Assembly (NCBI GenBank): GCA_964490015.1
Contig: CAZBBA010000023.1
Location: 1-52,025, forward strand
Source of the DNA: Perlabentimonas sp964490015
GTDB taxonomy: Bacteria > Bacteroidota > Bacteroidia > Bacteroidales > Tenuifilaceae
Direction of reading: 5' to 3'
Length of the DNA stretch: 52,025 bases
Under the pieces are notes generated by a model. That model did no database searches. It was not told the DNA's origin and saw only the letters and a program-made list of their open reading frames with translations. Every line of letters starts with the position of its first letter. Position 1 is the first letter of the stretch. The position numbers and the translations under genes were made by a program. Positions 33,781 to 42,541 of this stretch are shown in pieces.

Positions 33781-35784
33781 CTATTTTCGACCCAAAGCAA
33801 ACCTTAAGGTAACCTCAACAGGTACGGGAATCTTATAAATAGTTTCAATCTCCCAATCGGTCATTCCCGAAAGTACCCTTACTACCTCAGCATCAAGATC
33901 GGGGTTAACCCCTTTTGTTACCACCACATTGGAAATCGTTCCTGATACGCTTAGATTAAACGCGACCTCAACTACCTCGGCTTTCCTTCTCTTAGGCTTA
34001 AAGGATTTTGGGTAGATAATGTTTTCCTGAAGGTATACCAGAGGCCAATTCCCATCCCTTGTGGCTATTTTAAGCATATTCCCCTCATCCAAATTCGATA
34101 GGGAAACCCTCTCCTTTGGTACATCGATGCTTGGGTAGCTAATGGTTAGGGCTTGAAAGTCGATATCGCCCTCTTTCCCCTTTTGCATCTGCATCATCCT
34201 TTTGCCAATATTGTAGTTTGCTTGAGCGGGTTGTTTTTCGGCCTCTGTGGATGTGTCGATTTGAAAATTCTCTTGTTGCGACGTTACCAGATGAGTGTTT
34301 TCGACTTTTTTGTTCCTTAGCAAAACCCTCTTCTCGTTAACATTAACTCCCACTTCAGCAGTAAAGTTTTTCTCCTTGGGAACGGCAAGCGTATACAGAA
34401 AATTCTGGATTTCATCAATATTAGTAATGCTAATACTGTAGTCGCCCATTTGGGGAATATGAAAACGGTAAAGCGAGAACTCCTTCGACTTGTCAAGTAA
34501 GGTTGGCTCAATCCGCATTCCTGTTACTTGGCTTCGAACCTCGAACAATGGCTGGTTTTTCATTAGCGAAGTACCAGCAATCCAAAGCTCAACCTCATCA
34601 CCAAAATACATTGAGCTTAAAAGCACATGCTTTGTGTTTTTCTGATATACCGTAATAATCCGTGAAAATGACTCGTCGATGCGCTGGTTAAGCCTATTAT
34701 ACAGTATTGTTGAATCCTCCTCGTTCGATAATGAGATTTTATCTGGTTTGGCAATTTTCGATGAGAACTCAAACTCTTTTGATGACTCATCTTTCTGTTC
34801 AATATCATTGGTGAGGTATAAATCGTCATCTGGAAAAGCAATTCCTATGGGTTCTTTCGTTTCGTAAATATAGTCGACCCTCTTTTGAACCTTAAACGAG
34901 AATAGAGATAGAAGTCCCATTAGGACAGGGACAATCATTAAATATCTTAATGTGCTGTTGCTGAAATTATCTTTATTTATCATGGCAATTCGATTTTTAA
35001 GAAGCTTAGCGCTAAAGGAATTGGTGGCTTTGGGAGCATAGCTGGCCGATGCGCACTGCAGCATTAGCTGCTGATAGGCAATTGGATCGGTACCGGCATT
35101 CACTACTCGGCCATCGGCTAAAAACTCATGAACCTCGCAAAGCGATTTCTTGTAGAGGTAAACCAGCGGGTTAAACCAGTGAAGGCTAGCAAAAATCTCG
35201 GCAAGTAAAAGATCGATCGAGTGAAGCTGGCGAGCATGAACCAACTCGTGCTCAACTAAAAGATTACGATTAGGGTTTTGGAAGTCGTCGTCTGTCATCA
35301 CAATAACCCCAAAGAATGAAAAGGTTTGCCCCCATCGACTCGACACTATTACCCTATGTCCATTGATGTTTACGGATTTCTTACATCGCCGCATTTGAAC
35401 AAATAGTACCAGCAACTGATAGGCAAGGTATACTAGCAGAATACCCACCACGCTTAGGTAAATACCAAGGGCAATGATTTTTGAGTTTGCCCTTGGCTTA
35501 TTTATTATAATCCCTTCCGATGAAATAGGTTTGCTCTCAATAAACTCGTTAGTGTATGTTGTGGTATTTTTAGGTTGACTGCTTGCCGTATTTTCGGCAA
35601 GCACCGTTTTTGTTTCTGTTACATAGTGCGTGTACTCAATCAACGGAATTGCAGTGGAGGCAAACAAAGTAACGATTAGGATCAACCTGTTTAACCTAAA
35701 ATGCTTCTCACGCCTAAGTAGCAGTAGGTACATTAGGTAGAATGCGGTGAAACACGCCGAAGATTTTAGTATTAACAGTACCAT
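33781..35784 (-). CDS. BlaR1-like M56 metallopeptidase fused to a TonB C-terminal domain
   Basis: A 667-residue membrane protein. The N-terminal half is the BlaR1/M56 region: TM segments near 4-22, 32-50, 105-130 and about 275-295, with the zinc motif HELVH (His179-His183) and the downstream CEVHEFLADG that supplies the third ligand. A periplasmic region of about 270 residues follows (beta-rich, DUF-like). The last about 90 residues are a TonB-type domain (VEVAFNLSVSGTISNVVVTKGVNPDLDAEVVRVL, read in pieces). Third gene of a blaI-M56-M56 operon; its start is 18 nt past the preceding stop. It may sense an envelope signal and act by proteolysis of the BlaI repressor, which is inference from family logic. 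Confidence 0.87.
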   Translation of the reverse strand: MVLLILKSSACFTAFYLMYLLLLRREKHFRLNRLILIVTLFASTAIPLIEYTHYVTETKTVLAENTASSQPKNTTTYTNEFIESKPISSEGIIINKPRANSKIIALGIYLSVVGILLVYLAYQLLVLFVQMRRCKKSVNINGHRVIVSSRWGQTFSFFGVIVMTDDDFQNPNRNLLVEHELVHARQLHSIDLLLAEIFASLHWFNPLVYLYKKSLCEVHEFLADGRVVNAGTDPIAYQQLMLQCASASYAPKATNSFSAKLLKNRIAMINKDNFSNSTLRYLMIVPVLMGLLSLFSFKVQKRVDYIYETKEPIGIAFPDDDLYLTNDIEQKDESSKEFEFSSKIAKPDKISLSNEEDSTILYNRLNQRIDESFSRIITVYQKNTKHVLLSSMYFGDEVELWIAGTSLMKNQPLFEVRSQVTGMRIEPTLLDKSKEFSLYRFHIPQMGDYSISITNIDEIQNFLYTLAVPKEKNFTAEVGVNVNEKRVLLRNKKVENTHLVTSQQENFQIDTSTEAEKQPAQANYNIGKRMMQMQKGKEGDIDFQALTISYPSIDVPKERVSLSNLDEGNMLKIATRDGNWPLVYLQENIIYPKSFKPKRRKAEVVEVAFNLSVSGTISNVVVTKGVNPDLDAEVVRVLSGMTDWEIETIYKIPVPVEVTLRFALGRK

Positions 35785-35802
35785 CCCCTATGCTGTTGGT
35801 TG

Positions 35803-37080
35803 CTATTCGATAAAATCTACTAGTAGCAATGCTAACTCGGGATTTAGGGTGTTATCCGAATGGCTAGTTATTTTTAGAGTATAAGCTCCGGTTTCGGTTA
35901 CTGAGAATATATAGCTAAGCGGTGTACTCTCAGATACGTTAAATGATTTTACATCGGAACTTTTTGATTTTGAAAATTCTAAATTATAACTACCCACCGT
36001 GTTTAGGCTAATAAACCTGTAAACAATACCTTTCCTTAGTATTACACTAAACTGGTTGTTTAGGTTTTGGAATCGGAACTCCTTAAGCAGTGCATCGTCG
36101 TTACTACTTTTGCTTCCTGCATAGGTTATTATCTTGGCATCCTCAACCACTTCCTGTTTAGTCTCAATCATTTCGGGGCGCTCGGTACACGACACCAGTA
36201 ACAACGCTACTGCCAGAAAAGGTAGTGTGGCTAAATGCCTTATATACTGTGAAGTTTTATTTGTTTGTGCAGAATTGGTTATCATGACTATTCGTTTTTT
36301 TATACAGCCATAGCTGAATTGGTTAAACATTAGGCCTGGCGATTGCGGTTTGCTGCAAAACTCGAGCAGTAGAGTTAAATACCCCTTGCTGTGGGTTTGG
36401 TTAATCGCAAATCGGTCGGCCGAGAACTCGTGCAACGATTTAAGCTCCCTGCTTATTAGGTAAACCGCAGGGTTAAACCATTGCATCGTTTTGGCCAGCT
36501 GAGCAAGAACTAAATCGATGTAATGAAAAGAGCTAATGTGTGCCTCCTCGTGGCTGAGCAGTAGCGCACGGTTTGGCGAGTTATACAAATCTGCAGAGAT
36601 GTATATGCTGGTAAAGAATGTAAAGCACTGGTTTTGTCCGGGGATAATATAAACCTTAAATCCATTATGATTAGCGGTTCGAGTTGCTTTATCTCTTAGG
36701 GCAAAACCTTTTATCAAAGTGCTAGTGAAGGAGGTAATTAGAGAAATGGCTCCCAATGCCCATAAGTAGAATGCTACAATGCCAATTGTTGTTAATATGC
36801 TTGCCGAGTTAAGAATATTCTCTTTTGTTTGAGCATCAGTAACTGGAATTATATCGGCGCTTAGTCCCTTAAGAAAACCATAGGTTGTTATTTCATTACT
36901 GGTTAGCCAACCCATGTCAAGATTTAGTAGAGGAGCGCTAAACGAGAAAATTACAGTAAACAGGAGGTAACCCCTTCGGTTGGTAAGCAACATCGATTTT
37001 CGCCAGAACAAGTAGTACGGCGCGTAGCAGATGGCCAGGCATGCAGCCACTAGCAGTTGATATTTCATTATGCTAATCAT
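35803..37080 (-). CDS. BlaR1-like M56 membrane metallopeptidase
   Basis: A 425-residue membrane protein with TM segments near 7-24, 38-54, 93-122 and about 288-308, and the M56 zinc site HEEAH (His177-His181) with LKSLHEFSADRF as the third-ligand helix. After the last TM (LPFLAVALLLVSCTERPE) a C-terminal periplasmic domain of about 115 residues has beta-rich segments (GSYNLEFSKS; TETGAYTLKITS) but no penicillin-binding domain, so the signal is not a beta-lactam by the BlaR1 mechanism. The start overlaps blaI by 8 nt; an in-frame ATG at 37068 is an alternative. Confidence 0.86.
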   Translation of the reverse strand: MISIMKYQLLVAACLAICYAPYYLFWRKSMLLTNRRGYLLFTVIFSFSAPLLNLDMGWLTSNEITTYGFLKGLSADIIPVTDAQTKENILNSASILTTIGIVAFYLWALGAISLITSFTSTLIKGFALRDKATRTANHNGFKVYIIPGQNQCFTFFTSIYISADLYNSPNRALLLSHEEAHISSFHYIDLVLAQLAKTMQWFNPAVYLISRELKSLHEFSADRFAINQTHSKGYLTLLLEFCSKPQSPGLMFNQFSYGCIKKRIVMITNSAQTNKTSQYIRHLATLPFLAVALLLVSCTERPEMIETKQEVVEDAKIITYAGSKSSNDDALLKEFRFQNLNNQFSVILRKGIVYRFISLNTVGSYNLEFSKSKSSDVKSFNVSESTPLSYIFSVTETGAYTLKITSHSDNTLNPELALLLVDFIE

Positions 37081-37456
37081 TGCTACCCTCCCTGTTCTTT
37101 ATGGCCTCCTCAATGGTTCTCTTCAACTCCTCCAACTCGGTTAGTGATAAATCCTTTTCCGAAACAAAGTTCGATACCAGCTTTTGATACGATCCGCTGA
37201 AATGCTTTTTAACCACACCCTTAAAACATGCTAGCGAATACTCCGAGCGTGAGATTAAGGGGTAGTACTGGTTGTTTCGGCCATGCGCATTATACCCAAC
37301 AAAACCCTTCTGCTCAAGGATTCGGATAATGGTGCTCACGGTGGTTGGAGCAGGTTTTGGATCGGGATACATTTCGAGTATCTCGCGCAGATACCCTTTT
37401 TTCCTCTTCCACAAGTACTCCATTACTTGCTCTTCGGCTTTGGTTAGCTCTTTCAT
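37073..37456 (-). CDS. BlaI/MecI/CopY-family repressor
   Basis: A 127-residue winged-helix repressor. The N-terminal segment LTKAEEQVMEYLWKRKKGYL and the recognition region PAPTTVSTIIRILEQKGFVG are diagnostic of BlaI/MecI, followed by a dimerisation helix. It is first in an operon with two M56 peptidases, overlapping the next gene by 8 nt. Palindromes at 37468-37488 and 37486-37504 sit within its own promoter, so it is very likely autoregulated, with derepression by cleavage through an M56 partner. Confidence 0.92.
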   Translation of the reverse strand: MKELTKAEEQVMEYLWKRKKGYLREILEMYPDPKPAPTTVSTIIRILEQKGFVGYNAHGRNNQYYPLISRSEYSLACFKGVVKKHFSGSYQKLVSNFVSEKDLSLTELEELKRTIEEAIKNREGSND

Positions 37457-37460
37457 ACCA

Positions 37461-37504
37461 CAAATATATAACTAATAAAATTAGTTATACAACTAATTTG
37501 TATA
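37461..37504 (-). promoter_or_regulatory. blaI promoter with overlapping palindromic operators
   Basis: On the minus strand a TTG (37490-37492), a 21-nt spacer and TATATTTG (37461-37468) form a Bacteroidota promoter. The spacer holds ATAACTAAT/ATTAGTTAT (arms 37468-37476 and 37480-37488). A second palindrome, TATACAA/TTGTATA (37486-37492, 37498-37504), covers the -33 element. The TACA...TGTA half-sites resemble BlaI/MecI operators. Confidence 0.75.
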
Positions 37505-37628
37505 GTTTTTAAAAATTAAATTGTTTTTTTTATGGAATTATCGCCAAAGTTGTATCACAAATACAAAGGTTTCTCCGTTAAACATAGTAAAGAAGCCCCA
37601 CCAATACTAACCCCTAAAACTGAATGCC

Positions 37629-38306
37629 ATGAAAACGAAAACAAGTAAAACAGATTTAGAAGGGAAAAAGGCTCTCTTCTTTCAGGTAGGACTGGTTGCA
37701 GCGCTTGCACTGGCGCTCCTGGCCTTCGAGTGGCCCACCACCGGCGATATCAACTTTGTGTTTCCCGCAACTAACACCATTGAAGTTGTCGAGGAGATGA
37801 TCCCCATAACCAAACCCGAAAAGATAATTCCGCCCAAACCACCAACATTTTTTGTTGTCGAAATTATTAATATCAAACCAGATGATGAGCTGATAATAGA
37901 TAAAGAAAAGGATATCTTTAAGGATTTTGATGAGGATTACATACCCTTCCTGCTTGATCCTAAGGATGAGGATGAAGCTGAGGAAACCCTGCCATTCTTT
38001 CTGATTGAGGAGAAACCAACTTTTATGGGAGGCGACTATAACAGTTTTTCCAAGTGGGTGTTTCAAAACCTAAGATATCCTGAGATTCCCGCTCAGAATG
38101 GAATACAGGGGAAAGTAATTCTAGAGTTTACAATCGATACCGATGGTTCCGTTCGGAACATAAAGGTTGTTCGAGGAGTTGATCCCCTGCTCGATGCCGA
38201 GGCACTCAGGGTGGTTTCCATGTCGCCCAAGTGGACACCAGGCCTTCAGCGCGGTAAACCGGCCAAGGTGATTTTCACCTTTCCAATTACCTTTAAGTTA
38301 AACTAG
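37629..38306 (+). CDS. Energy transducer TonB-like protein
   Basis: A 225-residue TonB-family protein. TM anchor at about 19-33 (GLVAALALALLAF), short proline/lysine-rich linker (KPEKIIPPKPPTF, about 62-74), an acidic stretch (about 82-125), and a TonB C-terminal domain from about 135 (FSKWVFQNLRYPEIPAQNGI; DGSVRNIKVVRGVDPLLDAEA; VIFTFPITFKLN). It transfers proton-motive energy from an ExbBD complex to outer-membrane receptors. Divergent from blaI, so the operator region between them may control both. Its TonB domain is similar to the one fused to the M56 protein at 33781-35784. A TTGTAT/ATACAA inverted pair lies upstream at 37550-37566. Confidence 0.88.
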   Translation: MKTKTSKTDLEGKKALFFQVGLVAALALALLAFEWPTTGDINFVFPATNTIEVVEEMIPITKPEKIIPPKPPTFFVVEIINIKPDDELIIDKEKDIFKDFDEDYIPFLLDPKDEDEAEETLPFFLIEEKPTFMGGDYNSFSKWVFQNLRYPEIPAQNGIQGKVILEFTIDTDGSVRNIKVVRGVDPLLDAEALRVVSMSPKWTPGLQRGKPAKVIFTFPITFKLN

Positions 38307-38328
38307 CTGAAGCATTTATTTGATAAGT

Positions 38329-38358
38329 AAAGGGTGAGGTTTTCTCACCCTTTCACTT
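38329..38358 (+). terminator. Terminator after tonB-like gene
   Basis: Perfect 10-bp stem AAAGGGTGAG (38329-38338) and CTCACCCTTT (38344-38353), 5-nt loop, followed by a T-rich run. It lies 22 nt after the stop. Confidence 0.85.
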
Positions 38359-38398
38359 TTTCTGAAATAATGCAAATGGGCAATGCCGTAAAACTTGC

Positions 38399-38406
38399 TA
38401 TATTTG
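38399..38406 (+). promoter_or_regulatory. Candidate -7 element (TATATTTG)
   Basis: TATATTTG matches TAnnTTTG and sits 22 nt before the ATG at 38429. The -33 region has no clear TTTG. Confidence 0.5.
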
Positions 38407-38428
38407 TTATCAATCAAATTTTTTAGGG

Positions 38429-39559
38429 ATGATTTTTAGGCCGGCTTCATATTTTCTGAGCTCAATTTTGTTTGCGATATGTTTTGCGCAAAGCGTAAAT
38501 GGTAGTTCGAGTGTTTCTGGCGACAACCCTCCACATATTTCATCAACTTTTATTCAGGCATCGTACCTGCGAGGTTCCATGTACCCTCACCACGAGTATC
38601 TTCGGTTTTTTAACCACGATTTTGTAAACGGGTTTGAACTACAGCTGGCTAAAACCTTTCTCCACCTTAGGCCGCATAGGCCTCCGGCTATAGGAGTTAG
38701 TTTATATCACTCTGGCCTGGGGAACAGGGATGTTTATGGAACAATAACTGGATTGAGTTTTACCTTTAAGTCAAATTATTTTAGTTTGGGCAATGTGTTC
38801 ACCCTAGGTAGCACCGTGTCGAGTGGTGTTTCGTATGCGAGTAAACCTTACAATTCCGAAACGAACCCTTTTAATCAAGCTATTGGCTCACGACTAAATG
38901 CGCTAATTGTTGTTTCGGTTGATTTTAAGGTAAGCATCGACAAAACCCTTGCACTATTTGTCTCCCCAACGTACACGCATACATCCAACGGAAAGTTAAA
39001 GTTACCCAATACTGGACTTAACCTTTACGCCTTACAGATAGGCGCTTGTTATTCGATAAATCAAAATGAAGTTGTACCGATTTCACCAGAGCTACCTCAA
39101 ATTGCATCCTCACGGGTAAAGTTAATTGGCCTTTATGCTGCAGGGGTGAGTCAGAATAACAAGCGAAATCCGTTTGCAGAGTTTGCCTCGAGTTCAATAC
39201 TCGAGATAACCTACTCGCTAAATTCCAATCATCGTATTGGGATTGGGGGCGATGTTTTCCAGAGTACAAATATCACCAAAAACCTAAATGAGTTGCAGCT
39301 GGCTGAGGCCGATTACACCACAACCTATGGAGTGCATCTGGCTTACGAAATTGTGTGGGGAAGGCTTTCATTTGCCCTACAGCCAGGTTATATGGTGATT
39401 CCCAACTCTCTTACTCCCAGCCGGATTTTTAAGCGGGTGGGAATACGGTACAATGTGTACGATGGGTTTTTTGTGAACTGCTCGCTTAAGGCAACGCAGT
39501 TTGCCGCCGATTACATTGAATGGGGCATTGGCTATAACCTTAGCGTTGCAAAACGATGA
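38429..39559 (+). CDS. PagL-like acyloxyacyl hydrolase / lipid A deacylase
   Basis: A 376-residue outer-membrane protein with a signal peptide (ending near SVNG). The middle carries YTHTSNGKLKLPNTGLN with His184 and Ser186, matching the HxS catalytic motif and the following N-G-N pattern of PagL/acyloxyacyl hydrolase proteins. Many alternating hydrophobic strands indicate a beta-barrel. Family enzymes remove an ester-linked acyl chain from lipid A, changing endotoxin and envelope properties. The protein is longer than PagL (about 170 residues), as is usual in Bacteroidota homologues. Its stop overlaps the next ATG by four nucleotides (ATGA), so the two are translated together. Confidence 0.8.
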   Translation: MIFRPASYFLSSILFAICFAQSVNGSSSVSGDNPPHISSTFIQASYLRGSMYPHHEYLRFFNHDFVNGFELQLAKTFLHLRPHRPPAIGVSLYHSGLGNRDVYGTITGLSFTFKSNYFSLGNVFTLGSTVSSGVSYASKPYNSETNPFNQAIGSRLNALIVVSVDFKVSIDKTLALFVSPTYTHTSNGKLKLPNTGLNLYALQIGACYSINQNEVVPISPELPQIASSRVKLIGLYAAGVSQNNKRNPFAEFASSSILEITYSLNSNHRIGIGGDVFQSTNITKNLNELQLAEADYTTTYGVHLAYEIVWGRLSFALQPGYMVIPNSLTPSRIFKRVGIRYNVYDGFFVNCSLKATQFAADYIEWGIGYNLSVAKR

Positions 39560-40287
39560 TAAGATTTCGATTACCATATCTCTCTTTTTTGCTGGTTGTG
39601 GTTTTGGCAAGCTGTGGCAACGACTTTAACGATAACAACGAATTGCAGCGCGAGGTTGCTGATATTGCTTTCAAGCAGGTACGGGTAAACGATGTTTTTG
39701 ACGTTGTGCTTAAGCAGGATGCCGAGTTTAGGGTAGAGATTAACGCCCCCGCATCAACCATCGATGGCATTGATTGCTTTGTAAATGGCGATACGCTGGA
39801 GCTGTTCGACAGGAATCCTCGAAAGTGGCGAACGGGCTATGTAACACCCCAAGTTGTCATCTATTTCCCAACTCTGGAATACTTCAGATCGTATGCGCCC
39901 GGTAACATAAGTTCATCGGGGACAATATCGCAAACCAATTTTAGGGTATTTATCACCCATCATATAGGAACTGTAAATCTAGATGTTGATGTTGATAACC
40001 TTGGCCTCTTTGCTGGCAACACCAATAACATGGGCATTTACAATATCAGCGGGCGTGCCGATTATGCTTATATGTGGATGCGAAATGGTTGCACGCTGAA
40101 GGCCGAAGGGCTTTCGGTAAAGAGCGCCCGGGTGATAAATAACTCCTACAACAATATCTATATTAATATTGATAGTAAGCTGCGGGTAACGCTTAACTCA
40201 TCGGGGAATGTTTACTATAGGGGCAATCCCTCAGAGATTATCATCGAAGAGCAAAGCTCAACGGGTAAGCTTATTAAGCTTCAGTAG
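39556..40287 (+). CDS. GIN-domain (DUF2807)-like lipoprotein
   Basis: A 243-residue lipoprotein (lipobox LASC, Cys20). The mature region resembles the DUF2807 beta-solenoid: a lead domain (FKQVRVNDVFDVVLKQDAEF, then RVEINAP) then short repeating beta units (LDVDVDNLGLFAGNTNNMG; LSVKSARVINNSYNNIYINI) ending in LNSSGNVYYRGNP, which is characteristic of the family's C-terminus. It lacks the strict SGSGD ladder of the protein at 6528-7253. Translationally coupled to the lipid A deacylase, so a shared envelope role is likely. It converges directly with the gene on the other strand. Confidence 0.8.
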   Translation: MIRFRLPYLSFLLVVVLASCGNDFNDNNELQREVADIAFKQVRVNDVFDVVLKQDAEFRVEINAPASTIDGIDCFVNGDTLELFDRNPRKWRTGYVTPQVVIYFPTLEYFRSYAPGNISSSGTISQTNFRVFITHHIGTVNLDVDVDNLGLFAGNTNNMGIYNISGRADYAYMWMRNGCTLKAEGLSVKSARVINNSYNNIYINIDSKLRVTLNSSGNVYYRGNPSEIIIEEQSSTGKLIKLQ

Positions 40288-41058
40288 TTAGATTTCTTTT
40301 CCCAGCGTAAATCCGAACACAAAAAAGATATTCTGGCTGTATGGGTTTACCAGCAGTTTCCCAAATATTGGAAGTTTAAGGTGGTCGTTAATCTTTATAG
40401 ATTGATTAATTCCTACACCCACTGCTACCACGCTTGCCTTATCGGCATAGTATCCGTTGAATGGGGTAAACCCAACCAGAAAATCAAACTTCTGAGCGGG
40501 TGTCCGTTGCCAGGAGTAGCCTGCCTCCAGGTATGTGGAGAAGAAGTTTTTTCCCGTTGCAGGATTCAGATCGTCGCCCCAAACAAGGGTTGAAGCCATT
40601 AGTGTAAACGGAAATCGTTTTGTCCCATCAAAGCTAACAGTTATATCGATCGTATGCTGGGTGGTGGACTGGTTGATATCGAAGAAACGGTTGAACCTTA
40701 AATTCTCGTTTGGGCAAAAGTAATCGAGTATCGAAACCGTGAAAGGGCCGTGCGAGTACGAGGCGTAAAGGTCAACCTCGGCGTAGCTGTTATTAACCGT
40801 GTAGGCAGCCCACGCGCCAAACAGGAAATTGCGCTTGCTTACATTAAAGGTGGGCTGGATATTCCATGCATTGCAGGTGAGGCTGCCCCGCCACACATGG
40901 CGCGACTGGAAGTTTGCCGAAAACTCGATGCTCAACGAATCAGTGGTGTGAGGAATTTTCTCCACAGAAGCCGAACTGGTTGTTGAATTCTTATCGGCAA
41001 AGGCAAGCCCAATCCCAATAAAACCTATAAATACGAAAGCTAACCAAACCCTTATCAT
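40288..41058 (-). CDS. Predicted outer-membrane porin-like protein
   Basis: A 256-residue exported protein with a signal peptide (ending AFAD). The segment SIEFSANFQSRHVWRGSLTC recalls the opening strand of Bacteroidota porin-like proteins (SR..WRG), and the rest alternates amphipathic strands (YAEVDLYASYSHGPFTVSIL; NIFFVFGFTLGKEI at the C-terminus). Function unknown. Its stop codon directly abuts the stop of the plus-strand GIN-like gene. Confidence 0.7.
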   Translation of the reverse strand: MIRVWLAFVFIGFIGIGLAFADKNSTTSSASVEKIPHTTDSLSIEFSANFQSRHVWRGSLTCNAWNIQPTFNVSKRNFLFGAWAAYTVNNSYAEVDLYASYSHGPFTVSILDYFCPNENLRFNRFFDINQSTTQHTIDITVSFDGTKRFPFTLMASTLVWGDDLNPATGKNFFSTYLEAGYSWQRTPAQKFDFLVGFTPFNGYYADKASVVAVGVGINQSIKINDHLKLPIFGKLLVNPYSQNIFFVFGFTLGKEI

Positions 41059-41153
41059 GATCCTTTAAAATTTGGCGCGAAATTATACTTTACATTCGAG
41101 ATGTGAGGCATAAGCTCAGTATGTTATGCAGCTAATAATACACGAATCGAATT

Positions 41154-41184
41154 TTTGCACTAAACCATTTTATACATATCTTTG
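41154..41184 (+). promoter_or_regulatory. purQ promoter
   Basis: TTTG at 41154-41157, 19-nt spacer, TATCTTTG at 41177-41184: an excellent match to the Bacteroidota primary promoter, 23 nt before the purQ ATG. No purine riboswitch is visible in the short leader. Confidence 0.75.
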
Positions 41185-41207
41185 GGCAACTTTTTAAAAC
41201 TGATGCT

Positions 41208-41909
41208 ATGAAGTTTGGCGTGGTAATTTTTCCGGGTTCCAACTGCGATCACGATATGATATATGTTCTGCGGAACATCATGGAGCAGGAGGTGGTTGAA
41301 CTTTGGCACAAGGATACTAACCTACAGGGTGTTGATGCTGTTGTGCTACCAGGTGGATTCTCCTATGGCGATTACCTCCGGTCGGGAGCACTTGCCCGAT
41401 TCTCGCCTATTATGGAGAAGGTGATTGAGTTTGCCAATGCGGGAGGATTTGTGTTTGGCGTTTGCAATGGATTTCAGATTCTCTGCGAGGCTAAGCTGTT
41501 GCCTGGCGCCCTGCTGCACAACAATAGTCAGAAGTTTGAGTGCAAGAATGTTTACATTTTACCCGATAGCAAAACTGCTGCTCCCACCGCATTGCTGCCC
41601 CGTGGGAGGGTACTAAAAATTCCCATTGCCCATGGCGAGGGTCGCTACTACGCCGATAAGGACACACTTGCCGCCATGCGAATCAACGGGCAAATCCTTT
41701 TCCGCTATAGCGATGAGGATGGGAATATCTCCGAGGCAGTTAATCCCAATGGATCGGTTGAGAATATTGCTGGAGTATGCAACAGCGGGTTTAACGTGTT
41801 TGGCATGATGCCTCACCCAGAGCGCGCTGCCGATGATGAGTTGGGCAATACCGACGGACGACTAATCTTTGAATCTCTTCTGCAGATAATGAAGGAGCGG
41901 ATGAGGTAA
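41208..41909 (+). CDS. purQ: Phosphoribosylformylglycinamidine synthase subunit PurQ
   Basis: Glutaminase subunit of FGAM synthase in de novo purine synthesis. The 233-residue class I amidotransferase has the nucleophile Cys86 in GVCNGFQIL and the His203/Glu205 pair in MMPHPERA. FPGSNCDHDM at the N-terminus and PGGFSYGDYLRSGALA are PurQ signatures. The separate PurQ implies a multi-subunit PurLQS complex; purL and purS are not in the window. It is monocistronic with its own promoter. Confidence 0.95.
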   Translation: MKFGVVIFPGSNCDHDMIYVLRNIMEQEVVELWHKDTNLQGVDAVVLPGGFSYGDYLRSGALARFSPIMEKVIEFANAGGFVFGVCNGFQILCEAKLLPGALLHNNSQKFECKNVYILPDSKTAAPTALLPRGRVLKIPIAHGEGRYYADKDTLAAMRINGQILFRYSDEDGNISEAVNPNGSVENIAGVCNSGFNVFGMMPHPERAADDELGNTDGRLIFESLLQIMKERMR

Positions 41910-41930
41910 GTTGAGATTTACGAACAAGGG

Positions 41931-41993
41931 TTAACGATTTTTGATCAAAGATTTCTGCCGAGATTACTCAAATCAAAAATCCAAAATCGTTAA
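41931..41993. repeat. Intergenic inverted repeat after purQ
   Basis: TTAACGATTTT (41931-41941) and AAAATCGTTAA (41983-41993) are perfect complements with a 41-nt loop; TTTTTGAT and ATCAAAAA just inside can also pair. There is no T run, so it is not a standard terminator. A related ATCGATTAACGATTTA word occurs near 50645. Confidence 0.65.
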
Positions 41994-42014
41994 TCAGTAT
42001 TCATAATTCATCTC

Positions 42015-42458
42015 CTAGCAGCCGCAGCTACATCCGCCGCACCCGCCCGTGGGATTGTGACTTCCGCAATGCTCGGCATCATCTATTAAATCCTGACGAA
42101 GGATAAGTGGCAGCCCATCGCGGTTCCACTGAATAATTCCCCCATCGAGGTTAGTGGCATTGGTGTAGCCCTGGTAGTTAAGCAAATTCACCGCTTTTGC
42201 ACTTCGCACACCGTTGTTGCAGGCAACAATTAGCGGGCGATCCTTGGGCAGCTCACCATACCTATCGGCAATTACCGACATGGGCAGATGGATTACCTCG
42301 GTGGAGTCGAACTTAATAATATCGAGCTCATCGTTTTCCCTAACATCAACAATAAGGGCATCTTTATTGGCAATGGCATCGGCGGCTCCGTAGGAGCAAA
42401 TATGGCTAACCTCAGGAAGGGTAAAGGTTTGGCGTATTGGTGTATCGGTAGTATTCAT
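42015..42458 (-). CDS. Rhodanese-like sulfurtransferase with Cys-rich tail
   Basis: A 147-residue single-domain rhodanese. The catalytic loop is CNNGVRSA with Cys80; LIVDVRENDELD and the C-terminal GGIIQWNRDGLPL are family landmarks. It may carry persulfide sulfur between partners. The last 17 residues hold five cysteines (CGSHNPTGGCGGCSCGC), an addition beyond the domain that could bind metal. Similar Cys clusters end ArsC and begin ArsM in this window, but no direct link is shown. Confidence 0.88.
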   Translation of the reverse strand: MNTTDTPIRQTFTLPEVSHICSYGAADAIANKDALIVDVRENDELDIIKFDSTEVIHLPMSVIADRYGELPKDRPLIVACNNGVRSAKAVNLLNYQGYTNATNLDGGIIQWNRDGLPLILRQDLIDDAEHCGSHNPTGGCGGCSCGC

Positions 42459-42541
42459 AATTATTTTTTTTGCAAAGATAATAAATATGGTATGGATGTG
42501 CTAAATGATAGTAACAGGATGACTAAGGAGAATGTTGAATA

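Noticed and set aside
41931..41993. purQ terminator
   Set aside because: The inverted repeat has a 41-nt loop and no T run, so intrinsic termination is not supported.
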